Assembly: GCA_035502675.1 (NCBI GenBank)
Contig: DATJUC010000165.1
Coordinates: forward strand, 1 to 27,690
Source of the DNA: DATJUC01 sp035502675
GTDB taxonomy: Bacteria; Vulcanimicrobiota; Vulcanimicrobiia; Vulcanimicrobiales; Vulcanimicrobiaceae
Direction of reading: 5' to 3'
Length of the DNA stretch: 27,690 nt
In this document: positions 14,333 through 22,102 of the stretch, in pieces
Layout: each line of letters starts with the position of its first letter
How positions within the stretch are numbered: position 1 is the first letter of the stretch
The notes under the pieces: model-generated
What the model was told of the DNA's origin: nothing
Databases searched by the model: none
The model's input: only the letters and a program-made list of their open reading frames with translations
Position numbers and translations under genes: made by a program

Positions 14333-14962
14333 CTACGAGGGCAGCGCGAGACCGGTGCCGGCGACGTCTCGCTCCCACGCGAGCGGTGCGAGCACACCGC
14401 ATGCCGGTAACGACGCCAGCGGTACAAACGGAAACTCACGGAGTATCCAGGCGCGGTCTGGGTGGGTCTGCAGCGCGCCGCTCGATGCCGGCGGTAAAGC
14501 GGGCGGCAACGGCTGGTGCTGCCGCAGGTCGTATTCGTCGATGACGTCGCGCACGTAGCTCTGGGTTTCCGCCGGCATCTTCGAGAGATGATCGCCCGTC
14601 GCCGAGACGTTTCCGGATCCGAAATTATAGGCCGCAATTCCCTCGGCTACGCCGAAGCGACGCACCAGATAACCCAGCGTGCGCGCGCCGCACTCGACGT
14701 TTTGCTCGGCGTCGAAACGATTGTGAATGCCGCAGTCGCTGGCCGTGTCCGAGGCCAGCTGCATCATGCCGATCGCGCCCGCCTTGCTGACCGCGCGCGG
14801 GTCGCCGCCGCTTTCGGCGTCGATCACCGCTCGTACCAGCGACGGATCCAATCCGCTCGCGGCCGCCCCGCGCACGGCATACCATTCGATCACGGGAGCG
14901 GGAAGGGGTGAGATGGTCGGACTGGGCGTCGGGACGGCCAGCATCGCAGCCAGCAGAAGCAC
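14333..14962 (-). CDS. SLT-type lytic transglycosylase (lysozyme-like, exported)
   Basis: 209 residues from GTG 14962; ATG 14944 is an alternative that leaves a very short signal. The start is a short hydrophobic export signal followed by a Pro/Ser/Thr-rich linker. The transglycosylase domain (about 25-140) carries the catalytic Glu50 in VIDAESGGDP, then AVSKAGAIGMMQL, the NVECGARTLGYLVRRFG helix and AAYNFGSGNV. It cuts the glycan chain of peptidoglycan, forming 1,6-anhydro ends, as in Slt70/MltC-like enzymes. The last 65 residues are Pro-rich and end in a hydrophobic stretch without a recognised domain. It may follow the small PLDc_N gene (62 bp away) in one transcript. Its stop lies 21 bp from the tRNA end. 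Confidence 0.93.
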   Translation of the reverse strand: MLLLAAMLAVPTPSPTISPLPAPVIEWYAVRGAAASGLDPSLVRAVIDAESGGDPRAVSKAGAIGMMQLASDTASDCGIHNRFDAEQNVECGARTLGYLVRRFGVAEGIAAYNFGSGNVSATGDHLSKMPAETQSYVRDVIDEYDLRQHQPLPPALPPASSGALQTHPDRAWILREFPFVPLASLPACGVLAPLAWERDVAGTGLALPS

Positions 14963-15023
14963 CCCGCGGAGGTACCCCGTTTGCTCAAAACTATGCGTTG
15001 CGGGCGCTCGGCGGCGGTGCCCG

Positions 15024-15212
15024 TTACCAGAGCGATCCTTCGGCGACCAGGATGTAGAGAATCGGTCCCAGCCCCCAGATGATGCTCACGACGAACCAGA
15101 CGACCTTCTTTCCTCCCGACATGTCGGCTCGCGCCAGCAGATTGATCCACATGAGGATCATGGCGATCGGATGCAGGATGACCGAGAGCAGAATTTCGAG
15201 CAGCAGCTTCAT
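15024..15212 (-). CDS. Tiny PLDc_N-like two-helix membrane protein
   Basis: 62 residues from ATG 15212 (an in-frame ATG 11 codons earlier is possible). There are two hydrophobic helices: residues 2-24 (LLLEILLSVILHPIAMILMW) and 36-57 (VVWFVVSIIWGLGPILYILV). The second has the pattern of the PLDc_N domain (Trp, two helical turns, G-x-GPILYxL) found at the start of cardiolipin synthases and as free-standing small proteins. A Lys pair (GGKK) separates the helices. No catalytic HKD motif exists. It probably sits in the cytoplasmic membrane as a small accessory; the function is unknown. Confidence 0.75.
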   Translation of the reverse strand: MKLLLEILLSVILHPIAMILMWINLLARADMSGGKKVVWFVVSIIWGLGPILYILVAEGSLW

Positions 15213-15290
15213 GCTCGAGATATTCCACGAGACGGGGGCCGGCACCGACCGCCGCCCTGAAGTGTTTATGCGGTCACGGAGGGGAGCGCT

Positions 15291-16211
15291 ATGAAGGTAC
15301 TGGTACTCGGGGCGACTGGGTTCGTCGGCGGCGGGATCGCGCGCGCGTTACAAGCGGCCGGCCACGAGGTTGCCGCGGTCGCGCGCACCGACGCCGCGGA
15401 GCGTCGCCTGCGGGCTCGCGGCTATGCCGTCGTGCGCGGCGACGTCGCGCAACCGCAGTCGCTGATCGACGCGGCGCGCCGCGCCGATGCGACGGTCTAC
15501 TGCGTGCAACTCTCGATCGCGGAGGCACCCGAAATCGAGGCCGCGGCCTTGCGAGCCTTCGCGGCCGCGCTGGAAACGTCGAACAAAACCTTGCTGTACA
15601 CCAGCGGCGTGTGGTATTACGGACCCGCGCCCGAGCCGGTCGACGAGACGGCGCCGCCGAATCCGCCGCCGTTCGTTGCGGCCCGGCCGCGGCTCGAACG
15701 CATCGTACTCGACGGAACGAGCCGGGGTATTCGAGCGATCGTGGTGCGGCCGGGCGACGTCTACGGCGAAGGAAAAGGCTTGCCGGCGCTGTTCGTCGCG
15801 TCGGCGCGTGAAAACGGCGCCGCGCGCACGTTCGGAGAGGGGGCCAATCATTGGCCGGTCGTGCACGTCGACGATCTCGGACGGCTGTTCGCGGCTGCGC
15901 TGGAACGCGGCCAACCCGGCGACGTCTTCAACGCGACCGACGAAACGTCGTTTACACAACTGGACATCGCGCGCGCCGCCAGCCGTGGAGCCGGAGCCGG
16001 CGGCGCCACCGCAGTTTGGGCAATCGCCGACGCGGCCGCCGCCATGGGGCCTTGGGTGGCGGCACTCGCGATGGACCAGCGCGTCAGCTCGGCGCGGGCA
16101 CGCCGGCGTCTTGGCTGGGAGCCGCGTGAGCTCACGATCCTCGAGGACCTCGAGCGCGGATCGTACGCCGGCGCATCCGCAAGCCGTCCCGCGGCGTTTG
16201 AAGAGACGTGA
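15291..16211 (+). CDS. NAD(P)-dependent epimerase/dehydratase (atypical extended SDR)
   Basis: 306 residues, ATG 15291 preceded by a strong GGAGGGGAG ribosome site. The Rossmann start is MKVLVLGATGFVGGGIA (GxxGFxG, residues 7-13). RGDV near 50 and YTSGVWYYG near 104 follow the extended-SDR layout. The usual YxxxK catalytic pair is not evident after SGVWYYG, so it may be an atypical member. RPGDVYGEGKG and WPVVHVDDLGRLF are conserved nucleotide-sugar-epimerase-like blocks. Substrate unknown. It begins a three-gene run: its stop overlaps the GTG alternative start of msrB by 4 bp. Confidence 0.88.
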   Translation: MKVLVLGATGFVGGGIARALQAAGHEVAAVARTDAAERRLRARGYAVVRGDVAQPQSLIDAARRADATVYCVQLSIAEAPEIEAAALRAFAAALETSNKTLLYTSGVWYYGPAPEPVDETAPPNPPPFVAARPRLERIVLDGTSRGIRAIVVRPGDVYGEGKGLPALFVASARENGAARTFGEGANHWPVVHVDDLGRLFAAALERGQPGDVFNATDETSFTQLDIARAASRGAGAGGATAVWAIADAAAAMGPWVAALAMDQRVSSARARRRLGWEPRELTILEDLERGSYAGASASRPAAFEET

Positions 16212-16213
16212 GC

Positions 16214-16624
16214 ATGAAACACGACGTCGTTCCCGAGATCGAGAAGAGCGAGGCCGAATGGAAGGCGCAACTCGGTCCCGACCGTTATCACATCCTGCGC
16301 GAGGCCGGAACCGAAGCGCCGTTCACGGGCAGTCTCCTGAATCAGAAAGACGGCGGCACGTATCTCTGCGGTGCCTGTGGGGCCGAGCTGTTCACCTCGG
16401 ATTCGAAATTCGATTCGCACTGTGGCTGGCCGAGCTTCACGACGCCGCAAGAGCGCGAGAACGTCCGGCTGCTCGACGACCACAGCTACGGCATGCACCG
16501 GATCGAAGTCCGCTGCAAGCGCTGTGACTCGCACCTCGGGCACGTCTTCGACGACGGCCCTGGACCGGAAGGAACGCGCTATTGCATCAACTCACGTTCG
16601 CTCGACTTTCGTCCTTCGTCCTAG
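16214..16624 (+). CDS. msrB: Peptide-methionine (R)-S-oxide reductase MsrB
   Basis: 136 residues from ATG 16214, which has a GAAGAGA purine run 8 nt before; GTG 16208, overlapping the previous stop, is also possible. The enzyme reduces the R-isomer of methionine sulfoxide in proteins with thioredoxin. The zinc site is complete: Cys52-x2-Cys55 (LCGAC) and Cys101-x2-Cys104 (CKRC). The signature SHCGWPSF (68-75) and DSHLGHVFDDGP (105-116) are present, and the catalytic Cys124 is in RYCINS. There is no signal peptide, so it is cytosolic. It is the middle gene of the SDR-msrB-binding-protein run. The last 43 bp are shared with the next gene in another frame. Confidence 0.96.
   Translation: MKHDVVPEIEKSEAEWKAQLGPDRYHILREAGTEAPFTGSLLNQKDGGTYLCGACGAELFTSDSKFDSHCGWPSFTTPQERENVRLLDDHSYGMHRIEVRCKRCDSHLGHVFDDGPGPEGTRYCINSRSLDFRPSS
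16567..16573 (+). promoter_or_regulatory. Shine-Dalgarno GGAAGGA within msrB supporting a TTG start at 16582
   Basis: GGAAGGA ends 8 nt before TTG 16582. It lies inside the msrB coding region, so the binding-protein gene would be translated from within msrB, a coupled arrangement. This motif decides the choice of the TTG start, which also gives a clean signal peptide. Confidence 0.6.
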
Positions 16625-17403
16625 CGCTCGCGCTTAGCGTGGCGCCGGCTGCCGCTCAGCCGGCGGCGGTGAGCGTCCTGTACGCGGGTTCGCTGGTAAC
16701 GCCGATGGAGGGTCCGATCAAGGCGGATCTCCATCGGCAGGGCGTCGATTTTCAGGGCGAACCCGGCGGCAGCGCAAAGCTCGCGAACTTTATTCTCGCC
16801 GGCGTGCGATCGCCGGACGTCTTCATCGCCGTGGATCCCACGTTGCTCGCGAAGCTCGGTTCGCGCGTCGCGTCCTCAACGACATTCGCGTCGACCACCC
16901 TGGGCGTCGCCTGGTCGCCGAAATCGCGGTACGCGCCGCTGTTCGCGCGCGTTGCGGCGGGCGCGGAATCGCTGGCCAAAGCGCTGGCGACGCCGAACCT
17001 GAAGATCGGCCGCACCGACCCCAGGCTCGATCCAAAAGGAAGGTACACCGTCGCGAGCATGAACGCGTGGCTGGGGACCGGTCCGGCTGTCGCCATTCTC
17101 GGCGTTTCGGAGAATCCCGCGCAGATTTTCCCCGAAGAAGACTTGCTCGCGCGCGTCGACACGGGCGAAGCCGACGTGGGATTTTTCTACAAGACCGAAG
17201 CCGTCGCGCGCGGATTTCCGTTCGTACCTCTGCCGCCCGAGGCGGCCGCGGCGGCTCGCATCGAGTACGCATTGGCGATCATGAGGGATGCACCCCATCC
17301 GCAGCAAGCGCGGACGTTCGCGAACTTCGTGCTGCGTGGTGCGGGCCGCGCGATCTTAGAGAGGGCCGGACTTACCTATCTCACGGCGGCGGGTAACCCG
17401 TAA
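16582..17403 (+). CDS. Molybdate/tungstate-type ABC substrate-binding protein (WtpA/ModA-like), orphan
   Basis: 273 residues from TTG 16582. A Sec signal peptide (FVLALALSVAPAAAQ, cut near residue 26) marks it as periplasmic. The mature protein opens with VSVLYAGSLVTPMEGPI and then GEPGGSAKLANFI, a layout shared with WtpA-type oxyanion binders. The signature KIGRTDPRLDPKGRY (about 140-154) is diagnostic of the molybdate/tungstate group, and EADVGFFYKTEAVARG belongs to the same fold. Oxyanion-contacting Ser and backbone sites are plausible but cannot be proved by eye. No permease or ATPase follows, as the next gene is convergent. It overlaps msrB by 43 bp at its 5' end and the FGGY kinase by 23 bp at its 3' end. 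Confidence 0.85.
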   Translation: MHQLTFARLSSFVLALALSVAPAAAQPAAVSVLYAGSLVTPMEGPIKADLHRQGVDFQGEPGGSAKLANFILAGVRSPDVFIAVDPTLLAKLGSRVASSTTFASTTLGVAWSPKSRYAPLFARVAAGAESLAKALATPNLKIGRTDPRLDPKGRYTVASMNAWLGTGPAVAILGVSENPAQIFPEEDLLARVDTGEADVGFFYKTEAVARGFPFVPLPPEAAAAARIEYALAIMRDAPHPQQARTFANFVLRGAGRAILERAGLTYLTAAGNP

Positions 17404-18934
17404 TTTCGCGGATCGCCCGGTAAAGCGGCGCCAGCCGGTCGTAGAGCCGAAGATAGACGCGGCGGTAGAGCGACTCGTAGAGCTCGCGCCGTTCGGGGAC
17501 CGGTTCGAAGGTTTGCGACGTGCGCGTCATGGCTGCGACGGCGGCGGCGAAGTTCGGGTGCATCTTCAAGCCGACGGCGGCGTCGATGGCGGCGCCCAAA
17601 CCGGAAGCTTCGTAAACGTGCGGGCGCGCCGCCGGCAAACCGAAAATGTCGCTGGTCAACTGCATCGCTGCGTCGCTCTGCGAGCCTCCGCCGCAAACCC
17701 GCAAAGCCGTAACCGGCGTTCGCGTGCGGCGCTCGATCCGCTCCTTGCCGTCACGCAGCGCGTAGGCGAGCCCTTCGAGGATGGCACGGTACAGGTGCGC
17801 GCGACCGTGGACGTCGCCGAACCCGACGATCGCGCCCTTTGCGTCGGGCGTACGCAAGCCGGGCGACCAATACGGCTGCAGCATCAGCCCCATCGCGCCG
17901 GGCGGCACGGAGGCGACGAGTTCGTCGAAGAGCGTTTCGGGAGCGATGCCGGATCGCTGCGACGCTTCGCGCTCGAGCGTCCCGAACTGCTCCTTGAACC
18001 AGCTGACCATCCAGTATCCGCGAAAGATTTGCACCTCGACGTCGTAGGCGTTCGGAATCGCCGACGGATACGGTGGAACCATCGGCGTCGCTTCCACGTA
18101 ACGGTCCGAGCACACGTTGATCGTCGCCGTCGTGCCGTAGCTCAAGCACGCGACGTCAGGTCGAACGCAGCCCGCTCCCAAGACTTCGCAGGCTTTGTCC
18201 GCCGCCGCAGCCAGGACCGGAAGTCCTGCGGGCAGGCCGGTAGCGCCGGCTGCCTGCGCGGTCAGCGAACCGAGGATCTCGCCCGGGACGGCCAGCTCCG
18301 GGAGCATCTCGGGTATGACCGCCAGCGCCCGCCACTTCCAATCGCCCGGGCCGGCCCAGCGCAGGTGTTTGAAGTCGAAGGGTTGATACCCGACCTGGGA
18401 TCCGGCCGAGTCCGCGAACCGTCCGGTCAGGCAATAATTGAGGTAGCCCGAAAGCAACAGCAGCTTCGACGTCTGCTTCCACGTTTGCGGCTCGCATGCA
18501 GCCAGCCAGTTCGCTTCGGCTTCGTGCTGAAAATACCGCACCGTGTCGGCAACGCCGGCGAGCCGAAAGGCCGCGCGCAGCGGCCAGCCGACCTGCGGGA
18601 CCCGGGAACTCTTGCGCTGATCCAGCCAGGTGATGGCCGGGCGTAACGGCCGGCCCGAAGCGTCGACGGCGACCGTCGTCGCACGTTGCGTCGTCACCGC
18701 GACGCCGGCGATTCGCGAACGCAGCTCGGGATGCTCGGCGAGCAGGGCGCGTACGGCCTCACAGGCGTGCCGCCAGAAACCCTGTGCGTCGTGTTCGTGC
18801 CACCCCGGCCGAGCTGCGACGTAGTCGTCGAGCTCGATGCGGCTCTTCGCCAAGAGCTCGCCGCTCCCGTCGAAGGCGAGCGCGCGAACGCTCTGCGTGC
18901 CGTTGTCGATCGCCAGCACGAGATCGCCGTTCAT
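17381..18934 (-). CDS. FGGY-family carbohydrate/polyol kinase
   Basis: 517 residues from ATG 18934, the start overlapping the previous stop (ATGA). The frame is open further upstream, but only as shadow of GlpD. The FGGY kinase fold is seen in LAIDNGTQSVRALAFD (phosphate-binding loop, 7-22), TTQRATTVAVD with ITWLDQRKS near 80-105, CLSYGTTATINV in the middle and CGGGSQSDAAMQL near the C-terminus, the typical second signature. Family members phosphorylate glycerol, xylulose, gluconate and similar. The NxGT and QRATT blocks are near those of xylulose or glycerol kinases, but no block settles the substrate. Given the GlpD partner, glycerol or a related polyol is a reasonable inference. It is the last gene of the four-gene operon. 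Confidence 0.88.
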   Translation of the reverse strand: MNGDLVLAIDNGTQSVRALAFDGSGELLAKSRIELDDYVAARPGWHEHDAQGFWRHACEAVRALLAEHPELRSRIAGVAVTTQRATTVAVDASGRPLRPAITWLDQRKSSRVPQVGWPLRAAFRLAGVADTVRYFQHEAEANWLAACEPQTWKQTSKLLLLSGYLNYCLTGRFADSAGSQVGYQPFDFKHLRWAGPGDWKWRALAVIPEMLPELAVPGEILGSLTAQAAGATGLPAGLPVLAAAADKACEVLGAGCVRPDVACLSYGTTATINVCSDRYVEATPMVPPYPSAIPNAYDVEVQIFRGYWMVSWFKEQFGTLEREASQRSGIAPETLFDELVASVPPGAMGLMLQPYWSPGLRTPDAKGAIVGFGDVHGRAHLYRAILEGLAYALRDGKERIERRTRTPVTALRVCGGGSQSDAAMQLTSDIFGLPAARPHVYEASGLGAAIDAAVGLKMHPNFAAAVAAMTRTSQTFEPVPERRELYESLYRRVYLRLYDRLAPLYRAIREITGYPPP

Positions 18935-20484
18935 GCCGGTACTCCGTAGTTCGCGTGCACGCGTGCGAGATACGCAGCTCGTTCGCGCGCCCAGCGCGCC
19001 GAGTCCCAGCCCAGTTCCTGCGCGCACGTCGCCGCGATGCGATCGAAATGCTCGGAGGCGCCGTCGCGCAGGAGAAGACCGGCGCGCGTCCGCCGCAGCA
19101 GCAAGTCGTCGAGATGCAGCACCGATTCGTGGCGCGCGCTCCAGCGCAGTTCGGCCCACGTAAACGGCGTGTTGCCGATGGTTTGCAAATCGTCCGCGGC
19201 GGCGCGCGCGACCACGTCGGCGCACGCGCTTCCGAAGCGACCCGTCAGCCGGCGCCACGTTTCCGGATCCACGCCCGCGACCCGCGGGATTGCGGAGTTC
19301 GAGAACGCCCGGCGCGCCTGGAGGTCGAACGGCGGCAGCGCGGGCGCAGCCGCGCGCAGCGCATCCATCGCCATCGGGCGGAAGGTCGTCAGTTTCCCCC
19401 CCGTAATCGTAATCAGTCCCGAATCCTTCCACACGACGTGATCGCGGCTGGCTTTGGAAGGCGGCGCCGCGGTGGTGTCGACGATCGGGCGGACTCCGGC
19501 GAACGTCGCGACGACGCCGGGGACTGCGTCGAGATTTGGAAACGCGAACGACAGCGCTTCGCGCAAATACTCGGCTTCGCGCGGCGAGATCGCCGGTTCT
19601 CGCACGAGCGACTCGCCGTGATCGAGATCCGTGGTGCCGACCAGAATGCGCCCTAGCCACGGATAGGCGAAGACCGGACGGCCGTCGGCGGGATGTTCGA
19701 ACGCGACGCACCGCGTCAGCGGCAACCGGGCCGGATCGAGGACGAGGTGGCTGCCGCGCAGCGGCCGCAGACGCGGTGGCGCGCCGAGCGCCGCCCGGAG
19801 TCCGTCGGCGTACGCACCCGTCGCGTTGATCACGGCACGCGCCGCGACGTCGAAGCCGTCAGGATTCCCGGAGCTGCGGACGCGTACGCCGCGAACGCTC
19901 CCGGCCGCAATCAGTGGGGCGGCTTCGGCGTAATTGACCGCGATCGCTCCGAGCGCGCACGCTTCCTGTAGCAATCGCAGAACCAGCCGCGCGTCGCCGG
20001 TAGTGGCGTCGAGATACGCGTGCGCTCCGGTCAGGCCGCGTTCGTCCAGCGGCGGCACCAGTGCGAGCGTCGCCTGACGATCGAGGTAGCGATGCCGCCA
20101 GGATCGCGCGAGCAGGTCGTAAAGGGCCAAACCCAGCGCCAGCGTCGTGCGCGACGGCTTTCGGCCGCGATAGTGCGGCATGACGAACTCGACCGGCTCG
20201 ACCAGGCCGGGAAGGTCGCGAAGCAGGGCTTGACGCTCGCGAACCGACTCGCGCGTCAATCCCAGCTTTCCTTCGCGGAGGTACCGCAAGCCGCCGTGCA
20301 CGAGCTTGGACGAACGGCTCGAGGTTCCGGACGCGAAGTCGCCGCGCTCGACGAGCGCGGCCCGCAAACCGCGACGGCTGGCTTCGTACAAAACCGCCGC
20401 GCCGGTCACGCCGCCGCCGACGATCGCGAGATCGAACGCGCCGCCGCGGCGCAGGCGCTCGAGCGCCTCGTGGCGTGCGATCAC
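18931..20484 (-). CDS. glpD: FAD-dependent glycerol-3-phosphate dehydrogenase (GlpD-like)
   Basis: 517 residues from GTG 20484, whose first bases overlap the preceding stop by 4 bp (GTGA). The FAD-binding IVGGGVTGAAVLYEASRRGL (21-40) is followed by the GlpD signature SSRSSKLVHGGLRYL (55-69). DATTGDARLVLRLLQEA and the C-terminal GGKLTTFRPMA complete the family blocks. The enzyme oxidises sn-glycerol 3-phosphate to dihydroxyacetone phosphate and passes electrons to quinone at the membrane. The length agrees with E. coli GlpD (about 500). It lies between an AGPS-like flavoprotein and an FGGY kinase, and both junctions are 4-bp overlaps, so the three should be translated together. DHAP is the product that links it to an AGPS-type enzyme. 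Confidence 0.94.
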   Translation of the reverse strand: MIARHEALERLRRGGAFDLAIVGGGVTGAAVLYEASRRGLRAALVERGDFASGTSSRSSKLVHGGLRYLREGKLGLTRESVRERQALLRDLPGLVEPVEFVMPHYRGRKPSRTTLALGLALYDLLARSWRHRYLDRQATLALVPPLDERGLTGAHAYLDATTGDARLVLRLLQEACALGAIAVNYAEAAPLIAAGSVRGVRVRSSGNPDGFDVAARAVINATGAYADGLRAALGAPPRLRPLRGSHLVLDPARLPLTRCVAFEHPADGRPVFAYPWLGRILVGTTDLDHGESLVREPAISPREAEYLREALSFAFPNLDAVPGVVATFAGVRPIVDTTAAPPSKASRDHVVWKDSGLITITGGKLTTFRPMAMDALRAAAPALPPFDLQARRAFSNSAIPRVAGVDPETWRRLTGRFGSACADVVARAAADDLQTIGNTPFTWAELRWSARHESVLHLDDLLLRRTRAGLLLRDGASEHFDRIAATCAQELGWDSARWARERAAYLARVHANYGVPA

Positions 20485-22076
20485 ACCAGTTTTCCGGGGT
20501 TCATGATTCCGTCGGGATCGAAATACGCGAACGCCGCGCGCAGCAGACCGATGCCGAGCGGCCCTTTCTCGGCTTCCAGGTAGGGCTTATGGTCGAGACC
20601 GACGCCGTGCTGGTGGCTGATGGTTCCGCCGCTGGCGACGATCGCCTCGCTGACGTTTCGCTTCAGCCGCGACCATCGCGCAACGTTTGCGTCGTAGTCG
20701 GCCAGGATGGGAAAAATGACGGTGGAGTAGACGCTCGATCCTTGCGGATACACGTGCGAAAGGTGCGTGTACGCGTGCACTGGTTCGCGGCCGAACGCCG
20801 CCCGCGCGGCGCTTTCCATCGACGCGACGGTCGCCTCGACGCGCGGCCAGTCGACGGCGGTTTCGAACGTGTCGACCGCATAGCCGCGCTCCCACAAAGC
20901 GTTGCGGAGGTAGACGCCGGCGAAACGCTGCCGTTTCCAGCGGTCGCCGATCCGCGGTCCGGCGTCGATGCCGCCGCCGCGCCGCCATATCCGGCGTGCC
21001 GATTCGAAAGCGGTGCGCGCAGACGCTTTCGTACCGGTGATTCCGAGGATGAGAAGGCACGCAGCCTCGCGCGCTCCGCGCATCGAGAGATAGCCCTGCT
21101 GCAATCGCTTTGCCGTCCCGCCGCCTGCGAGCCGCATCGCGGTCAGCGTCTCGGCCGCATTCGAGAGGCGGACCATCGAGAGCGGGATGCCGCTTTGCGA
21201 AAGCTCGCGCGCCGTTGCGAACGCCTCCGGCCACGCGCGAAAGAATATTCCGTGAAACGATTCTTCTTCGGGAAGCGGACGGACGCGAACGACCGCATCG
21301 GTAACGAAACCGATTCGGCCTTCGGATCCCAAGACGGCCTCACGGAGATCGGGACCGGCGGCCGAGGCCGGCACCGTCGGAATTCGCAGGGTCCCGATCG
21401 GCGTTTCGACCGTGCCGCCCGCAAAAAGCGCTTCGATGCGTCCGTAGTAGAGCGATTGCTGACCGGAGGAACGCGTCACGATCCATCCGCCCAGCGTCGA
21501 GTACTCGAACGACTGCGGAAAGTGCCCGAGCGTGTAACCGGCGCCGTTGAGCGCCGCTTCGATCCGCGGGCCGGGCGTGCCGGCGCCGAAGGTTGCGAGA
21601 CGGCTCGCGCGATCCAGCTCCAACAATCCGCAGCGCCGTGACGTCGACACGGCAACCACGGGCGTTTCGGGTGAGGACCCTACGGGCGCGAGATGACCGG
21701 CAACGCTCGTGCCGCCGCCGTACGGAACCAGTGCCGCACCGGTCTGCCGTGCGAATTCGATCAGTCCGCGAAACTCTTCGCCCGTGCTCGGAAACGCGAC
21801 CGCGTCGGGAAAGCAGCCGATGCGGCCGAAGCGCAGCGCAAACCAATCGGCGAGGCTCTGTCCGCGAGCGTGACGCACGCGCGCCTCGGCCGAGGCGTCG
21901 AGGCCGGCGTGCACGGGAAGACGGCTCGGAGGAACCGCGGCCGTCACCGACGCCAGATCGGCGTCGCGGGGGAGCGCCGGTACGCCCAGGCGCTCGCGCA
22001 AGTACGCGAGCGCGCCGCGAGGCAGCTCGGCGCAAACGCGCGGGTCGCCCCATCCGTTCCAGCGGCGCTCGGACAC
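20481..22076 (-). CDS. FAD-linked oxidase resembling alkyldihydroxyacetonephosphate synthase
   Basis: 531 residues from GTG 22076; the frame stays open upstream but has no good start, and MSERRWNGWGD is a family-typical beginning. The PCMH-type FAD domain includes RGQSLADWFALRFGRIG (71-87) and the pyrophosphate loop PYGGGTSVAGH (118-128), then FGAGTPGPRIEAAL and GHFPQSFEYSTLGGWI. The C-terminal cap has THLSHVYPQGSSVYSTVIFP and TISHQHGVGLDHKPYL, ending FDPDGIMNPGKL. This order is that of AGPS, which swaps an acyl chain for an alkyl chain on DHAP; the AGPS HHH triad reads His488-Gln489-His490 here. It could also be a hydroxy-acid oxidase of the same superfamily. The downstream GlpD start overlaps its stop, and the upstream TPR-ATP-grasp gene is 26 bp away. 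Confidence 0.88.
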   Translation of the reverse strand: MSERRWNGWGDPRVCAELPRGALAYLRERLGVPALPRDADLASVTAAVPPSRLPVHAGLDASAEARVRHARGQSLADWFALRFGRIGCFPDAVAFPSTGEEFRGLIEFARQTGAALVPYGGGTSVAGHLAPVGSSPETPVVAVSTSRRCGLLELDRASRLATFGAGTPGPRIEAALNGAGYTLGHFPQSFEYSTLGGWIVTRSSGQQSLYYGRIEALFAGGTVETPIGTLRIPTVPASAAGPDLREAVLGSEGRIGFVTDAVVRVRPLPEEESFHGIFFRAWPEAFATARELSQSGIPLSMVRLSNAAETLTAMRLAGGGTAKRLQQGYLSMRGAREAACLLILGITGTKASARTAFESARRIWRRGGGIDAGPRIGDRWKRQRFAGVYLRNALWERGYAVDTFETAVDWPRVEATVASMESAARAAFGREPVHAYTHLSHVYPQGSSVYSTVIFPILADYDANVARWSRLKRNVSEAIVASGGTISHQHGVGLDHKPYLEAEKGPLGIGLLRAAFAYFDPDGIMNPGKLV

Positions 22077-22102
22077 GCGCTGGGGATTCGTTGAACCGGC
22101 CG

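Noticed and set aside
14016..14402. Reverse-strand open frame across the tRNA and the gap
   Set aside because: It is the antisense of tRNA-Thr plus flanks. Proteins with this kind of MEPSAGIEPAVS stretch are a well-known false-call artefact of tRNA genes.
18935..19711. Upstream extension of the FGGY kinase frame
   Set aside because: It lies in the GlpD gene in another frame and is Arg-rich without domain features; the kinase fold begins right at ATG 18934.
20020..21641. Long forward frames opposite GlpD and the AGPS-like gene
   Set aside because: They are antisense shadows with Arg/Gly/Ala bias and no domain; the reverse frames are well-supported enzymes.
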